DNA of 64,000 bases from Methanoregula sp. UBA154. GTDB lineage: Archaea > Halobacteriota > Methanomicrobia > Methanomicrobiales > Methanospirillaceae. Location: contig DAPW01000007.1 in NCBI GenBank assembly GCA_002502245.1, positions 43,074-107,073 of the forward strand, given 5' to 3'. The position numbers and the translations under genes are program-made. Positions 51,301-59,305 of this stretch are shown here, one piece after another. Every line of letters starts with the position of its first letter. The first letter of the stretch is position 1. The notes beneath the pieces are model-generated. The model made no database searches and was not told where the DNA came from. It saw nothing but the letters and a program-made list of their open reading frames with translations.

Positions 51301-53492
51301 AGGTCGTCGTTGAAGTTGTCGTGGTATGCTCCGTCGTCCGGGTCATCGTCCACGAGCCCGGCGAGGAGCCAGAGCGGCATCCCGCCCCAGACATTCCCGT
51401 CCGCATCGGTCCAGTACTCCTGGTGGGCGTGGGCGAGGCCCTGCTCGAAGTAGGCCTTGTTCACGGTCATGGTCTTTGCCCCGTCAAGGACAATGGACCA
51501 GTCCGTGGGGGTTACACCAGTTGAGGCGACGGTCTTTACCGCTGCAATTGTGGCAGCCTTGACTGTTGCGAGATCGGCCGGGTCCGTTATTCCTGCGGCA
51601 TAGTAGAACTCGACCCTGTCGCCATCGTTGAGTTCGATCAGGTTGAGGCCGCCTGCCGGGTTATTGTAGCCATCCTTGTAGGCATCATTGACGTACGCGT
51701 ACCAGTAACCTGGCGTCTTGCGGAGATACGCATCCACGTTGTCCAACAGAAGTGCCCCGGACGTTGCGAAGTTCTTATCTGTCACATCATATGTCAGGCC
51801 GGTTGCCTGCAGAGCACCGAGAGGGGTTGTTTCGCTGATGGTATAACTTGACCCCGGTGTGTTGTAGGCAGTCTTAATGAAAGTCTCACCAGGTGTAAGT
51901 GTAACAGTCCCGTCAAACAGAAGATCATACGGTGGCGGTATGTCTACAACGGTTTTCACGGTGGCGGTTGCCGCTGCCCTGACTGTTCCGAGATCGGCCG
52001 GATCCGTTATTCCCGCGGCATAGTAGAACTCGACCCTGTCACCATCGTTGAGTTCGATCAGGTTGAGGCCGCCTGCCGGGTTATTGTAGCCATCCTTGTA
52101 GGCATCATTGACGTACGCGTACCAGTAGATCCCATTGGTCTTGTCACGGAGGTACGTGCCGACGTTATCCAGCAGGAGTGCCCCGGACGTTGCGAAGTTC
52201 TTATCTGTCACATCATATGTCAGGCCGGTTGCCTGCAGAGCACCGAGAGGGGTTGTTTCGCTGATGGTATAACTTGACCCCGGTGTGTTGTAGGCAGTCT
52301 TAATGAAAGTCTCACTAGGTGTAAGTGTAACAGTCCCGTCAAACAGAAGATCATACGGTGGCGGTATGTCTACAACGGTTTTCACGGTGGCAGTTGCCGC
52401 TGCCTTGACTGTTGCGAGATCGGCCGGGTCCGTTATTCCTGCGGCATAGTAGAACTCGACCCTGTCGCCATCGTTGAGTTCGATCAGGTTGAGGCCGCCT
52501 GCCGGGTTATTGTAGCCATCCTTGTAGGCATCATTGACGTACGCGTACCAGTAGATCCCATTGGTCTTGTCACGGAGGTACGTGCCGACGTTATCCAGCA
52601 GGAGTGCCCCGGACGTTGCGAAGTTCTTATCTGTCACATCATATGTCAGGCCGGTTGCCTGCAGAGCACCGAGAGGGGTTGTTTCGCTGATGGTATAACT
52701 TGACCCCGGTGTGTTGTAGGCAGTCTTCGTGAAGGTCTCACCAGGTGTGAGTGTAACCGGACCATTATACAGTACGTCAACAGTGGGAGCGGGGTCGTCG
52801 CTGTAGATGGTTATATCACTGACATCAGTCACCGAGAGTCCCGTTGTCGTCGGATATTTTTCGGTACCACTCACGTAATAGTACCAATATGCTTCATCGG
52901 CTGCGAGGTACCAGTCATAGTTGCCGAAAACATGGTCTCCATTTGGATTGACGGAATCGTCAGCAAACCAGACAAGGCGCATCCCGTCCGTGTAACCGGT
53001 GTCAGGATAGAGGCCATTTTGAGACCACACAATACCCATCGGACCCTCGCGGATAGAGTAGCCGTACACGTTATCGTAGGCAAAGTACTTGGTGAACCCG
53101 TCAGCCGCTTTGACCTGAATTGTCTCACCGGCATTCATCCCACCCACGAGATCGCAGAGGTCTTTGACATTCGTGCCTTTGACAGCACCCATGTCCTTGT
53201 CGATGTTTGTATCCTCTTCGGGGTTCCAACGAAGCTGTTGTTCAACTACCGGATCCGTATTATCCAGAAAGACCGGTCCCTGATGGTAGTAATGGGTCGT
53301 CCCATCACCCAGAATATCCAGGTTGTTCATCATCCACGTATAGTCGACCGTTCTCGAATCGAGAACAGTCGTGCCATCGCTCGCCAGCTTGGTAATGGTA
53401 AGCGAGGTTGTTGCTGCTGCAACAGGTGCCGTGAGCACCAGTGTTGCGATTAGAACCAGGAAAATTACATTCCTTTTTGTAAAATCTGTCAT
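48339..53492 (-). CDS. Giant secreted multidomain protein: YHQGPVF, three DUF4430-like, four Moco-fold-like and PKD-like domains
   Basis: 1717 residues from the ATG at 53492, with a signal peptide (FLVLIATLVLTAPVAAA). Order: YHQGPVF domain (to about residue 235); three near-identical DUF4430-like units of about 140 residues (LTPGETFIKTAYNTPGSSYT, YWYAYVNDAYKDGYNNPAGG); and four looser units with W-G-x-P-L-W-x-L-x-G-x-V-D-D (WGGMPLWLLAGLVDDD, WSGVPLWVLLGTIDD, WSGIPLWFLAGWVDD, WTGMPLWFLQGFVDD). A second YHQGPVF-type unit lies before the fourth. A PKD-like domain (VIDWGDGQTSDG) and a C-terminal beta domain end it. The W-G-P-L-W units resemble non-catalytic molybdopterin-oxidoreductase-fold domains. 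Likely a cell-surface structural or adhesive protein. Confidence 0.82.
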   Translation of the reverse strand: MTDFTKRNVIFLVLIATLVLTAPVAAATTSLTITKLASDGTTVLDSRTVDYTWMMNNLDILGDGTTHYYHQGPVFLDNTDPVVEQQLRWNPEEDTNIDKDMGAVKGTNVKDLCDLVGGMNAGETIQVKAADGFTKYFAYDNVYGYSIREGPMGIVWSQNGLYPDTGYTDGMRLVWFADDSVNPNGDHVFGNYDWYLAADEAYWYYYVSGTEKYPTTTGLSVTDVSDITIYSDDPAPTVDVLYNGPVTLTPGETFTKTAYNTPGSSYTISETTPLGALQATGLTYDVTDKNFATSGALLLDNVGTYLRDKTNGIYWYAYVNDAYKDGYNNPAGGLNLIELNDGDRVEFYYAAGITDPADLATVKAAATATVKTVVDIPPPYDLLFDGTVTLTPSETFIKTAYNTPGSSYTISETTPLGALQATGLTYDVTDKNFATSGALLLDNVGTYLRDKTNGIYWYAYVNDAYKDGYNNPAGGLNLIELNDGDRVEFYYAAGITDPADLGTVRAAATATVKTVVDIPPPYDLLFDGTVTLTPGETFIKTAYNTPGSSYTISETTPLGALQATGLTYDVTDKNFATSGALLLDNVDAYLRKTPGYWYAYVNDAYKDGYNNPAGGLNLIELNDGDRVEFYYAAGITDPADLATVKAATIAAVKTVASTGVTPTDWSIVLDGAKTMTVNKAYFEQGLAHAHQEYWTDADGNVWGGMPLWLLAGLVDDDPDDGAYHDNFNDDLAAQHYEVKVISSDGWSAVFDSAEIARSTDYLVANTFNDEPLPTLTEGGKISWPLHLVGAGITKEDGSLGGRSIGSIARIELNNLPEPEEGWTLAMLGEVGDTITQQEFEDGLACTQSGHLVEYIDNAGNTWSGVPLWVLLGTIDDIELSDHWTFNDDVAAAGYTVKITALDGFSKTYSGATVARNDNYIVANKINGEPLTDAYPLRLVGSGVTKDGALSGSAIGQIALIEIPDLQTPAPATGSYNLALNGKITDVLSQQEIEEGLACPRSGHLVTWTQKIKDAGGNVIETHEWSGIPLWFLAGWVDDRQPHDFDTVQATAGYKITVVASDGYAKDFQSADVAWSSDYIIATMKDGAPLPADKWPLQLVGDPLTRADGTLSGTSVSKVAEIKLTEFGVPVEIPKLHIVKYGEDGQTVDSEVTIDYTQMQQQFEVIGDGVTQYRYQGVTNDPTDIWGVNDETKGGFKISNAVKGTRVYDLVQLVGGMGEGTDIVFVANDGYKTVLPYTSIYTTEEIQERQGDAILAWYADGKYVPGYADGMRLFFTPEDTIYGQWDMHESMPAGHWHYYYTSYPAGSPYYPGILYPSAAGTSAKYITEIRVYSAPEADWDLQLDGTRVGGIEYTVNKGYFEAALACQMGANHESSYTDSSGNVWTGMPLWFLQGFVDDADQHSNNAYNQALAEQGYDIVVMASDGYSKTFNSADTVRSTGYIIANTVNGYHIPESDASWPLRLVGDNVPKKDNVKAVSEIILNFRPVIDSLTIPTDPVMVGTEASAVAYFTDPYDTPVITVIDWGDGQTSDGVVDEEAGLVTGSHVYAENGFYTVSVTIVDSAGVTVEKTADAAIVVYDPACGEASGSGTIQVGLDDTPWSPEAVGKASFSLTAQYNKGVPSGNAKLGIGKSQFTAAFFDYIVIKDQTAYIHGMGSIDKSGNDFEFLLVAKDDGNKSDTYRLQIWDIGMNKVFDNAPEAERKLDADTTPVTGGSVVIN
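51520..52790 (-). repeat. Three tandem near-identical 420-426 bp repeats inside the giant surface gene
   Basis: The marker AGATCGGCCGG recurs at about 51571, 51991 and 52417, and long flanking stretches are almost base-for-base identical, including silent positions. Each repeat encodes one DUF4430-like unit. Such DNA identity points to recent tandem duplication or gene conversion. Confidence 0.85.
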
Positions 53493-53777
53493 ACACACCT
53501 CAATCGAAATAAGGGAAATCGACAATCCGCAGAGATTCTTGATCCTGCAACACTTCTCTTGGACAAGAGTAATAATAAATTGTTGCAAAGCGTTGTTTGT
53601 AAATTACTTTTGATTAATTATGGCCCGGTTTTTCCACAGGAAAAGCACCTTTGCCATGCACCACTCACATCGGAGCCAGGCACTATTTCTTATTTCAATA
53701 ACTTTTAAAAAAGTTAAAATAACGTTATTACATAGGGGAAGACATTTTTCCTTCCCGATCTGTTTTATACTTTTTTT
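53493..53777. other. Intergenic promoter region
   Basis: A/T-rich compared with the genes around it. It contains AATAATAAATTG (53571-53582) and AAAAAAGTTAAAATAACG near 53707 that could be promoter elements for the giant surface gene. A T-run just right of the region (53771-53778) does not clearly belong to either gene. No RNA gene seen. Confidence 0.35.
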
Positions 53778-55646
53778 TCAGCTCACCACGATATACCCGG
53801 TCTTCGTCAGTGTGTTGCTCCCATACGCGTTGGTCGCGGTCAGCGTGACGGTGTACGTCCCCTTCTTGGTGTAGCTGTGGGACGGGCTCTGGAGGGTGGA
53901 GGTCTTCCGGTCCCCGAAGTTCCAGTTCCAGCCGGTCGGGCTGCCCGTTGACTGGTCAGTGAACTGGACCGTGAGCGGGGCGCTGCCGGTTGTGGGTATG
54001 CCAGTGAAGGCGGCAACCGGTGCCTGGCCCGCGGTAGTAACCGTGATGTAGCCGGTCTTTGTCTCGCCGTCGCTGCCGTAGGCATTGGTCGCGGTCAGCG
54101 TGACAGTGTACGTGCCGGTGGCGGTGTACTGGTGTACCGGGTTCTGCGCGGTCGAGGTCCCGCCGTCACCGAAATTCCAGGACCACGCGGTCGGGGTGTT
54201 CGCGGACTGGTCAGTGAACGTGACGGTGAGCGGGACGCTGCCAGAGGTCGGTGAGCCGGTGAAGGCTGCGACTGGTGCATTGCCGTTTACTGTGACGAAT
54301 CCGGTCTTCGTCTCGATGTCGCTGCCGTCCGCGTTCGTTGCGGTCAGACTGACGGCATAGGAACCGGGCACGGTGTAGGTGTGGGACGGGTCCTGCGCGG
54401 AGGACGTGCCGCCGTCGCCGAAGGTCCAAGCCCACGAGGTCGGGTTATTGGTTGTTGTGTCCCGGAAGGTTACCGCGAGCGGCGGGTATCCTGAAACTCC
54501 TGACGGGAATTCCCGGAGGGCTGCGGCATCGTCGATGTAGGCCGTTATCTTGTTCTGCTTGTTCGTGCCGCTCCGGACAGAGAACCGGATCGTGTGGGAT
54601 CCGGAATAGGACGAAACATCGATGGTTCCGGCGGTCCAGGGGGCCACGGCACTGAAGGTGGCCACCCTCGTGCTGTCCACGTAGACGTCGAGGTAGCCGG
54701 TCGCGGCCTGGTCGATCCGGTAATAATAGGTGACCTCGTCAATGCCCGTGAGGTCAACGGACTGCTGGATGTAGGAGACCGAGCCCTTCGCCGAATAGAG
54801 CTTCGCGCTGTATGTGCCGGTGTGCGGTACCGTTGCCACGGATGCGCCGGACTGTGCCCAGCCGTTTAGCGTGCCGCTCTCGAACCCGGGGTTCGTGACC
54901 GTGTTCATGGTTGCGGTGAAATCAGCAGCGGGAACCGGCGGGACGGGGTCGTTGCTGTAGATGCTGATGTCGCTGATAAACTTCACCGAGAGGCCGGTTG
55001 TTGTCGGGTACTGCTCGGAGCCGGATATGTAATAATACCAGTACTCTGGCGCCGCGGACTCGTGCCAGTCATAGTTACCCATCATGTTGTAGCCCCAGGG
55101 ATTTTCCGAATCGTCAGCAAAAAAAACCAGCTTCATACCGTCAGCATAGCCGGTATCCGGGTATAATCCGTTCTGGGACCAGGTGATGACCATCGGTCCC
55201 TGGCAGGGGGTGTACTCGTACACGTTCTCATACGCAAAGGTCTTGAAAAAGCCGTCAGAAGCAGTCAGTCTGACCGTCTCACCCGCGTTCATGCCGCCAA
55301 CGAGATCGCAAAGGTCGCTGAGGCCTGTTCCCCTGACCGCACCCTGATCTTTCTCATTGGTGTCCTCCGCCATGTTCCAGCGGAGCTGTTGTTCGACAAC
55401 CGGATCCGGATCATCGATAAAGACAGGTCCCTGGTGATAGTAGTGAGTCACGCCGTCCCCGTACACAGGGAGGTTTGCCATCATCCACTGGTAGGAGACG
55501 GTGGTTTCTGCAAGAACGGTAGTCCCGTCACCTGCGTACTTTATGATATGCACTTCCGTTGATGCTGCCAGTGCCGGTGCGATACAGAACACCGCACATG
55601 CCAGCAGGAGAGCAAGGAGCAGTATCGGTTGCCTTGTTTTTGCCAT
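53778..55646 (-). CDS. Secreted protein: YHQGPVF domain, carbohydrate-binding-like domain, three PKD domains
   Basis: 622 residues from the ATG at 55646 (GGTGAT five bases upstream). Signal peptide (LLLALLLACAVFCIAPALAA), then the shared domain (EVHIIKYAGDGTTVLAETTV; CDLVGGMNAGETVRLTASDG; YWYYYISGSEQYPTTTGLSV). Residues 255-385 form a beta-sandwich of carbohydrate-binding type (NPGFESGTLNGWAQSG, GYLDVYVDSTRV, YSGSHTIRFSVRSGTNKQNK). Three PKD domains follow (WAWTFGDGGTSSAQDPSHTY, WSWNFGDGGTSTAQNPVHQY, WNWNFGDRKTSTLQSPSHSY). No anchor is seen. Likely surface glycan-binding or structural protein. Confidence 0.85.
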   Translation of the reverse strand: MAKTRQPILLLALLLACAVFCIAPALAASTEVHIIKYAGDGTTVLAETTVSYQWMMANLPVYGDGVTHYYHQGPVFIDDPDPVVEQQLRWNMAEDTNEKDQGAVRGTGLSDLCDLVGGMNAGETVRLTASDGFFKTFAYENVYEYTPCQGPMVITWSQNGLYPDTGYADGMKLVFFADDSENPWGYNMMGNYDWHESAAPEYWYYYISGSEQYPTTTGLSVKFISDISIYSNDPVPPVPAADFTATMNTVTNPGFESGTLNGWAQSGASVATVPHTGTYSAKLYSAKGSVSYIQQSVDLTGIDEVTYYYRIDQAATGYLDVYVDSTRVATFSAVAPWTAGTIDVSSYSGSHTIRFSVRSGTNKQNKITAYIDDAAALREFPSGVSGYPPLAVTFRDTTTNNPTSWAWTFGDGGTSSAQDPSHTYTVPGSYAVSLTATNADGSDIETKTGFVTVNGNAPVAAFTGSPTSGSVPLTVTFTDQSANTPTAWSWNFGDGGTSTAQNPVHQYTATGTYTVTLTATNAYGSDGETKTGYITVTTAGQAPVAAFTGIPTTGSAPLTVQFTDQSTGSPTGWNWNFGDRKTSTLQSPSHSYTKKGTYTVTLTATNAYGSNTLTKTGYIVVS

Positions 55647-55879
55647 ACAATCACCTGTCACCAGGTATCCCGTTTGTCGTGCGGTAATACCGGATACCTC
55701 TCATTCATCTTCCGTGTTGATAATAATTGCTAACATCACCCAGTTGTTAACCAATTGGTATTGATCCATTGCGTGGAACGATATTCCTGAACCCGCGAAT
55801 GGTCCCATATTTCTCTCACAAAAGAGCGGGTGTCTTCAAAGGACGTACAACACCAAAATAGGAGAGAAGGGGATGGAGC

Positions 55880-57241
55880 TCACGCGCGCTTGCGGCCGCC
55901 CCATGCCAGCACGGCAAGCCCGAGGATGCTGCACGCGAGGAGCGGGTCCGGCCCGGGGGAGTAGGTTGCCGCAGGTGCCGGCCGTGCCGCCACGCCGCCC
56001 TGCACCGCCACGACTGCCCACGTGCTGAACCGGTTCGTGGTGGTGGTCAGCGTCTTCGCGTTCGTGTCAGCGGTTGTCTGGAGGAGAGTCCAGCCCACAT
56101 CCCCCTGGTCGTACCGGGCAAGGGCAAGCTTTTTTGCGTCCCCGCCGGCTGCAGCGAGGTCGCCGGCCGCGTACCTGACGGTGACCGTTGCGTCCTTTGT
56201 AAGGAGACCCGAGAGGCCAAAGACGGAAAAGGCTGTTGTCCCCGCCTTCGCCCCGGCCGGGAGGGCTGGCAGCGGGCCGGTGACCGGCACGACAGAGACG
56301 GTGGTCTCGCCCAGCACCGCGCCCTGCGGGAAGGAGATGGAAACCGTGCCCTCCGGAACCCGGAGGATTGCCGGGTTCTCCGCCCGGAGCGTCACGTTCA
56401 CCGCGGTGAACGGCGGGACGTAGGCCTCGGAGACGGTGAAGGTTGTGCTCCGGCTATCAAGGACAGCGCTGGACTCCAGCAGCATCTCGGATTTCACGGT
56501 GTACGTCCCTGGCGGCAGCGCGGTGCTGAGCGGGACCGGGAACCGAACAGACTGGCCGGGGATGACCGCGTTTATGACCGGTGAGGCACTTGCCATTCCG
56601 ACAGTTGCGCCCGCGCTGTCAGTGACGGTGACCCGGCTGGCCGCCTTGTAATAATGGTGGTTGCCGGTGTTCTTCAGCGTCGTCGTGACGGTGATCGGCT
56701 TGCCGGCAACGATATCCCCGACGCTCACGTCCGTGATGGTGCCGGTCTCGGTAATCTTCGAGCCGGAGATGGTCAGCATCACCGGCACGATGACGGCGGT
56801 GGTAAAGGAAGCCTGGGCGGTGCCAGCTGCAACGGGGTGGATATGGATGATGGCATACCGCCCGCCATCCCCGGCGTTCGCGGGAACCTTGATCGTCGCG
56901 TTGAACTCGACGCGCTCACCCGGGTTCAGGTGGATGAGGGGTCTGGTGACGGTAACAAAACCCCTTGCGGAGTACGCTCCGGTGTCCTCAGATGCAGTGA
57001 GCGGCGTGTAGGAGCCGGCGTTCGCAGACTGCCCGAACCCATAGACTTCAGCAGCATAGTCCGATGCCTTGTCATGAGCTCCGATAGAGACCGCCATCGG
57101 GAAGATGTAGGTGGTGTCGGGCTTCACATCCATCATGATCTTCGCGCCTTCGACCTTGACGGCAACAACCGGAACCAGGATGGCGGTAAGGAGCAGGAAA
57201 AAAACGAGCAACGGGACGATTATTCGATAACCTGTTAACAT
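55880..57241 (-). CDS. Membrane-anchored surface protein resembling WxL-interacting proteins
   Basis: 453 residues from the ATG at 57241. A signal peptide (YRIIVPLLVFFLLLTAILVP) leads to a beta-sandwich (VEGAKIMMDVKPDTTYIFPM, LIHLNPGERVEFNATIKVPA, GGRYAIIHIHPV) and a second domain (ISGSKITETGTITDVSVGDI, ITVTTTLKNTGNHHYYKAAS). ZU5-like and variable parts follow (VPEGTVSISFPQGAVLGETT). The C-terminus is a hydrophobic span and basic end (LLACSILGLAVLAWGGRKRA). The two sandwiches and C-terminal span parallel bacterial DUF916/DUF3324 WxLIPs, and the next gene upstream encodes a WxL-like protein. That family link is inference. Confidence 0.72.
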   Translation of the reverse strand: MLTGYRIIVPLLVFFLLLTAILVPVVAVKVEGAKIMMDVKPDTTYIFPMAVSIGAHDKASDYAAEVYGFGQSANAGSYTPLTASEDTGAYSARGFVTVTRPLIHLNPGERVEFNATIKVPANAGDGGRYAIIHIHPVAAGTAQASFTTAVIVPVMLTISGSKITETGTITDVSVGDIVAGKPITVTTTLKNTGNHHYYKAASRVTVTDSAGATVGMASASPVINAVIPGQSVRFPVPLSTALPPGTYTVKSEMLLESSAVLDSRSTTFTVSEAYVPPFTAVNVTLRAENPAILRVPEGTVSISFPQGAVLGETTVSVVPVTGPLPALPAGAKAGTTAFSVFGLSGLLTKDATVTVRYAAGDLAAAGGDAKKLALARYDQGDVGWTLLQTTADTNAKTLTTTTNRFSTWAVVAVQGGVAARPAPAATYSPGPDPLLACSILGLAVLAWGGRKRA

Positions 57242-57334
57242 TGAAAATCCCTCATTGTAAATGAAATTTGACGAAGGATGGAAAAAGGATTGTGATATGA
57301 ATCCTTGCTTGGGATTCACCTCAATGGTTCGATC

Positions 57335-57808
57335 TTAGGCCGATGCGCCGGTGAAGACAACCGTTATAGAATACGAACCTGCCAGATCACCGCTGACGAT
57401 CTGCTGCTGGAATCCGATGTCTGCAGAGGTTGTTCCGGCTGAACCGGTTAAGATCGCATTATATGGAAGACCCTGATAAGCTCCACCGTTCTTATTTATC
57501 TGGAATGGATTGGTAAGCGGTGTTGTACCAGAGAGCATTTTTCCTGTATCGGCTCCGGCATTTTGGTCTGTTGCAGTTACAGTCCATAACGGAAATGTTG
57601 ATGAGACTGAAAGATCCGTTGTGGTATCTGTGTACGTGTTCCCTGGAGTCATCGCCCCGAAAGTCACGTCACCAGTTATGGATACTGAAATATCTCCACC
57701 AATGTTCCCTGATACAACAATAGTATCGGAATTAGCTGCCGACACCGCTCCCGGCAGTGCAACAAGCAGGGCAACGAGAACGAGCCCGATAAGTACAATT
57801 TTTCTCAT
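57335..57808 (-). CDS. Small secreted WxL-like domain protein
   Basis: 157 residues. A signal peptide (IVLIGLVLVALLVALPGAVSA) is followed by one beta-rich domain: ISVSITGDVTFGAMTPGNTY, the W-x-V motif in FPLWTVTATD, LSGTTPLTNPFQI, and the ending FQQQIVSGDLAGSYSITVVF then TGASA. The same motif order and the same ending (IGIQQDIS to YHIVITFTGGAA) close the 1123-residue protein at 59302. The pattern resembles bacterial WxL domains, which bind cell-wall polymer. It lies about 90 bp upstream of the WxLIP-like gene on the same strand. Confidence 0.75.
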   Translation of the reverse strand: MRKIVLIGLVLVALLVALPGAVSAANSDTIVVSGNIGGDISVSITGDVTFGAMTPGNTYTDTTTDLSVSSTFPLWTVTATDQNAGADTGKMLSGTTPLTNPFQINKNGGAYQGLPYNAILTGSAGTTSADIGFQQQIVSGDLAGSYSITVVFTGASA

Positions 57809-57999
57809 GTATGCATCTCCATGTGTGCCAATCGTGTGGCAGGGAGGAGTTTCCCGCAGGAATTAATAAATATTGCGAAACATATTGTGAAAGTTAATTT
57901 GAAATAATTACTGTGCGATTTCCATTAGGTGTATGAGAACTTGCGCAGCAGCGGTTTCGGTCACAATTTCCCGGGCCGGAAATTGCTCCGCCGTGAATC

Positions 58000-58150
58000 G
58001 AAGAACCCAAAGGTTATTCTCGCGTTTCGTCCCTCCGGGACTCGACGCCCCGAGAGAGGTGATGAGGCGGGGAGCGTCCACAGCTTTCCATAGATTACGT
58101 ATTTATCATCGTCTGGGTGTGGACTCTCGTTCATGCCCGGTTCTCCATAG
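58000..58150 (-). repeat. Probable fragment of the dispersed MITE-like repeat (R6)
   Basis: On the reverse strand it reads GGAGAACCGGGCATGAACGA at the end block, then a diverged GC hairpin (GCTCCCCGCCTCATCACCTC opposite CGACGCCCCGAGAG). It corresponds to the first third of R1. More diverged than other copies. Confidence 0.45.
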
Positions 58151-58154
58151 CAAA

Positions 58155-58605
58155 AAATGAAGATCGGATCCTGATCAAAAAAAGAAATCCAATCCGGTTT
58201 TTCCGAAAAAATCAAAGAATGATTGAAAAATGAAAACCGGATCGTGATCGATCCGGATCGGTTTTTCGATCGGGATCTTGATCGCGATTGAAAAAGAAAA
58301 ATCGGATCCCGATTGAAAAATTATATTCACGATCCGGTTTTTCCGGAAAAATCAAAGATCGATTGTGAAAAGTTAACCACTTGTACATGAACCTGAAAAC
58401 AGTGCGTCCGACGGCAGGCTTGCCCGGGATCCGGTTTTTCAATCAAGGTCCGATTGAAAAAATACAATCACGATCCGTTTTTTCCGGAAAAATCAAAGAT
58501 CGATTTAAAAATGAAAACCGGATCGTGATCGATTCGGGTCGGGTTTTCGATCGGGATCCTGCTCGCGATTGAAAAGAAAAATCGGATCCTGATGGGAATT
58601 ACCTG
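58155..58605. repeat. GATC-dense direct repeat
   Basis: Two direct repeats of about 124 bp (58189-58312 and 58469-58592), 280 bp apart, each with TTTTTCCGxAAAAATCAAAG, ATGAAAACCGGATCGTGATC and ATCGGATCC near the end. A third partial copy starts at about 58330. By my count the region has about twenty GATC sites alternating with A/T runs. It does not encode a plausible protein. Confidence 0.75.
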
Positions 58606-58648
58606 ATCAGGAAAACGGAATTTTCCAAAAAAAATCCCGCGCGATCCG

Positions 58649-59305
58649 CTACGCAAGGATCAGCGCGCTGATCGCGGCCGCTTCCGCGGTCATGTATTCC
58701 GCCTCGGTCTCGCTGATAATCCCGAGCCAGCGGAGCGTCCCCACATTGTCCGTGAACGACCGCAGCTGGTTGACTGCTGCAACCTCATTGTCTTTCTCAA
58801 TGTGCTTCGCCGCATTCCGGAGCGGGACATCAAGGTACCACTTCGCCCACCCCATCACCGGGAGGCTGTCGACATATGCCCGCAGGGCGGCGATCCGCGG
58901 CGCCGGATCGGGCGACGTGACCGTGATGAGGCCGGCCTTTGTCTCCGTGTCGGAACCGGCAGCATTGGCAACGCGGAGGCTGACCGTGAACGTGCCGGGG
59001 ACTATGTAGGTGAAGGACGGGTTCTGTGCCGTGCTGTCAATGGTGCCGTCGCCATTGAAGTCCCATGCCCACTCGGCGGGGGAGCCGGTTGAGCGGTCAA
59101 TGAACTGCACGGTGAGTGGCACCGGGCCGGTGAGGGGGTTCGCGGAGAAGTCGGCAACCGGTCCGATGTGCGGGAGGATGTAGCCGGTGATGGTCACGGA
59201 GTCGCTGCCCGTCTCCGCTGCCCCGGCGCACGGCAGGAGCGCGAGGATGCCAGCACAGAGAATGAGCGCGGCAGTTAGTTTCCGGATGTCCCTGGATGCG
59301 TTCAT
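58649..59305 (-). CDS. Secreted protein with PKD and FIMAH-like domains
   Basis: 218 residues. Signal peptide (LTAALILCAGILALLPCAGA), then one PKD domain (PVADFSANPLTGPVPLTVQF, WAWDFNGDGTIDSTAQNPSF, GTFTVSLRVANAAGSDTETK). A helical domain of about 80 residues follows (RIAALRAYVDSLPVMGWAK, LRNAAKHIEKDNEVAAVNQL, SFTDNVGTLRWLGIISETEA) that resembles FIMAH-type domains of secreted enzymes. The start overlaps the stop of the 1123-residue gene by four bases, so the two are translationally coupled and probably work together at the surface. Confidence 0.82.
   Translation of the reverse strand: MNASRDIRKLTAALILCAGILALLPCAGAAETGSDSVTITGYILPHIGPVADFSANPLTGPVPLTVQFIDRSTGSPAEWAWDFNGDGTIDSTAQNPSFTYIVPGTFTVSLRVANAAGSDTETKAGLITVTSPDPAPRIAALRAYVDSLPVMGWAKWYLDVPLRNAAKHIEKDNEVAAVNQLRSFTDNVGTLRWLGIISETEAEYMTAEAAAISALILA

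Noticed and set aside
51520..52790. CRISPR-like array suggested by regular spacing
   Set aside because: The units are about 420 bp and are identical throughout, with no short repeat/unique spacer pattern. They lie inside a protein gene.
58155..58605. CRISPR array or replication origin at the GATC repeat
   Set aside because: There are only two or three copies of a 124-bp unit and no spacers. No Cdc6/Orc1 gene or origin recognition box pattern is nearby, so neither label is supported.
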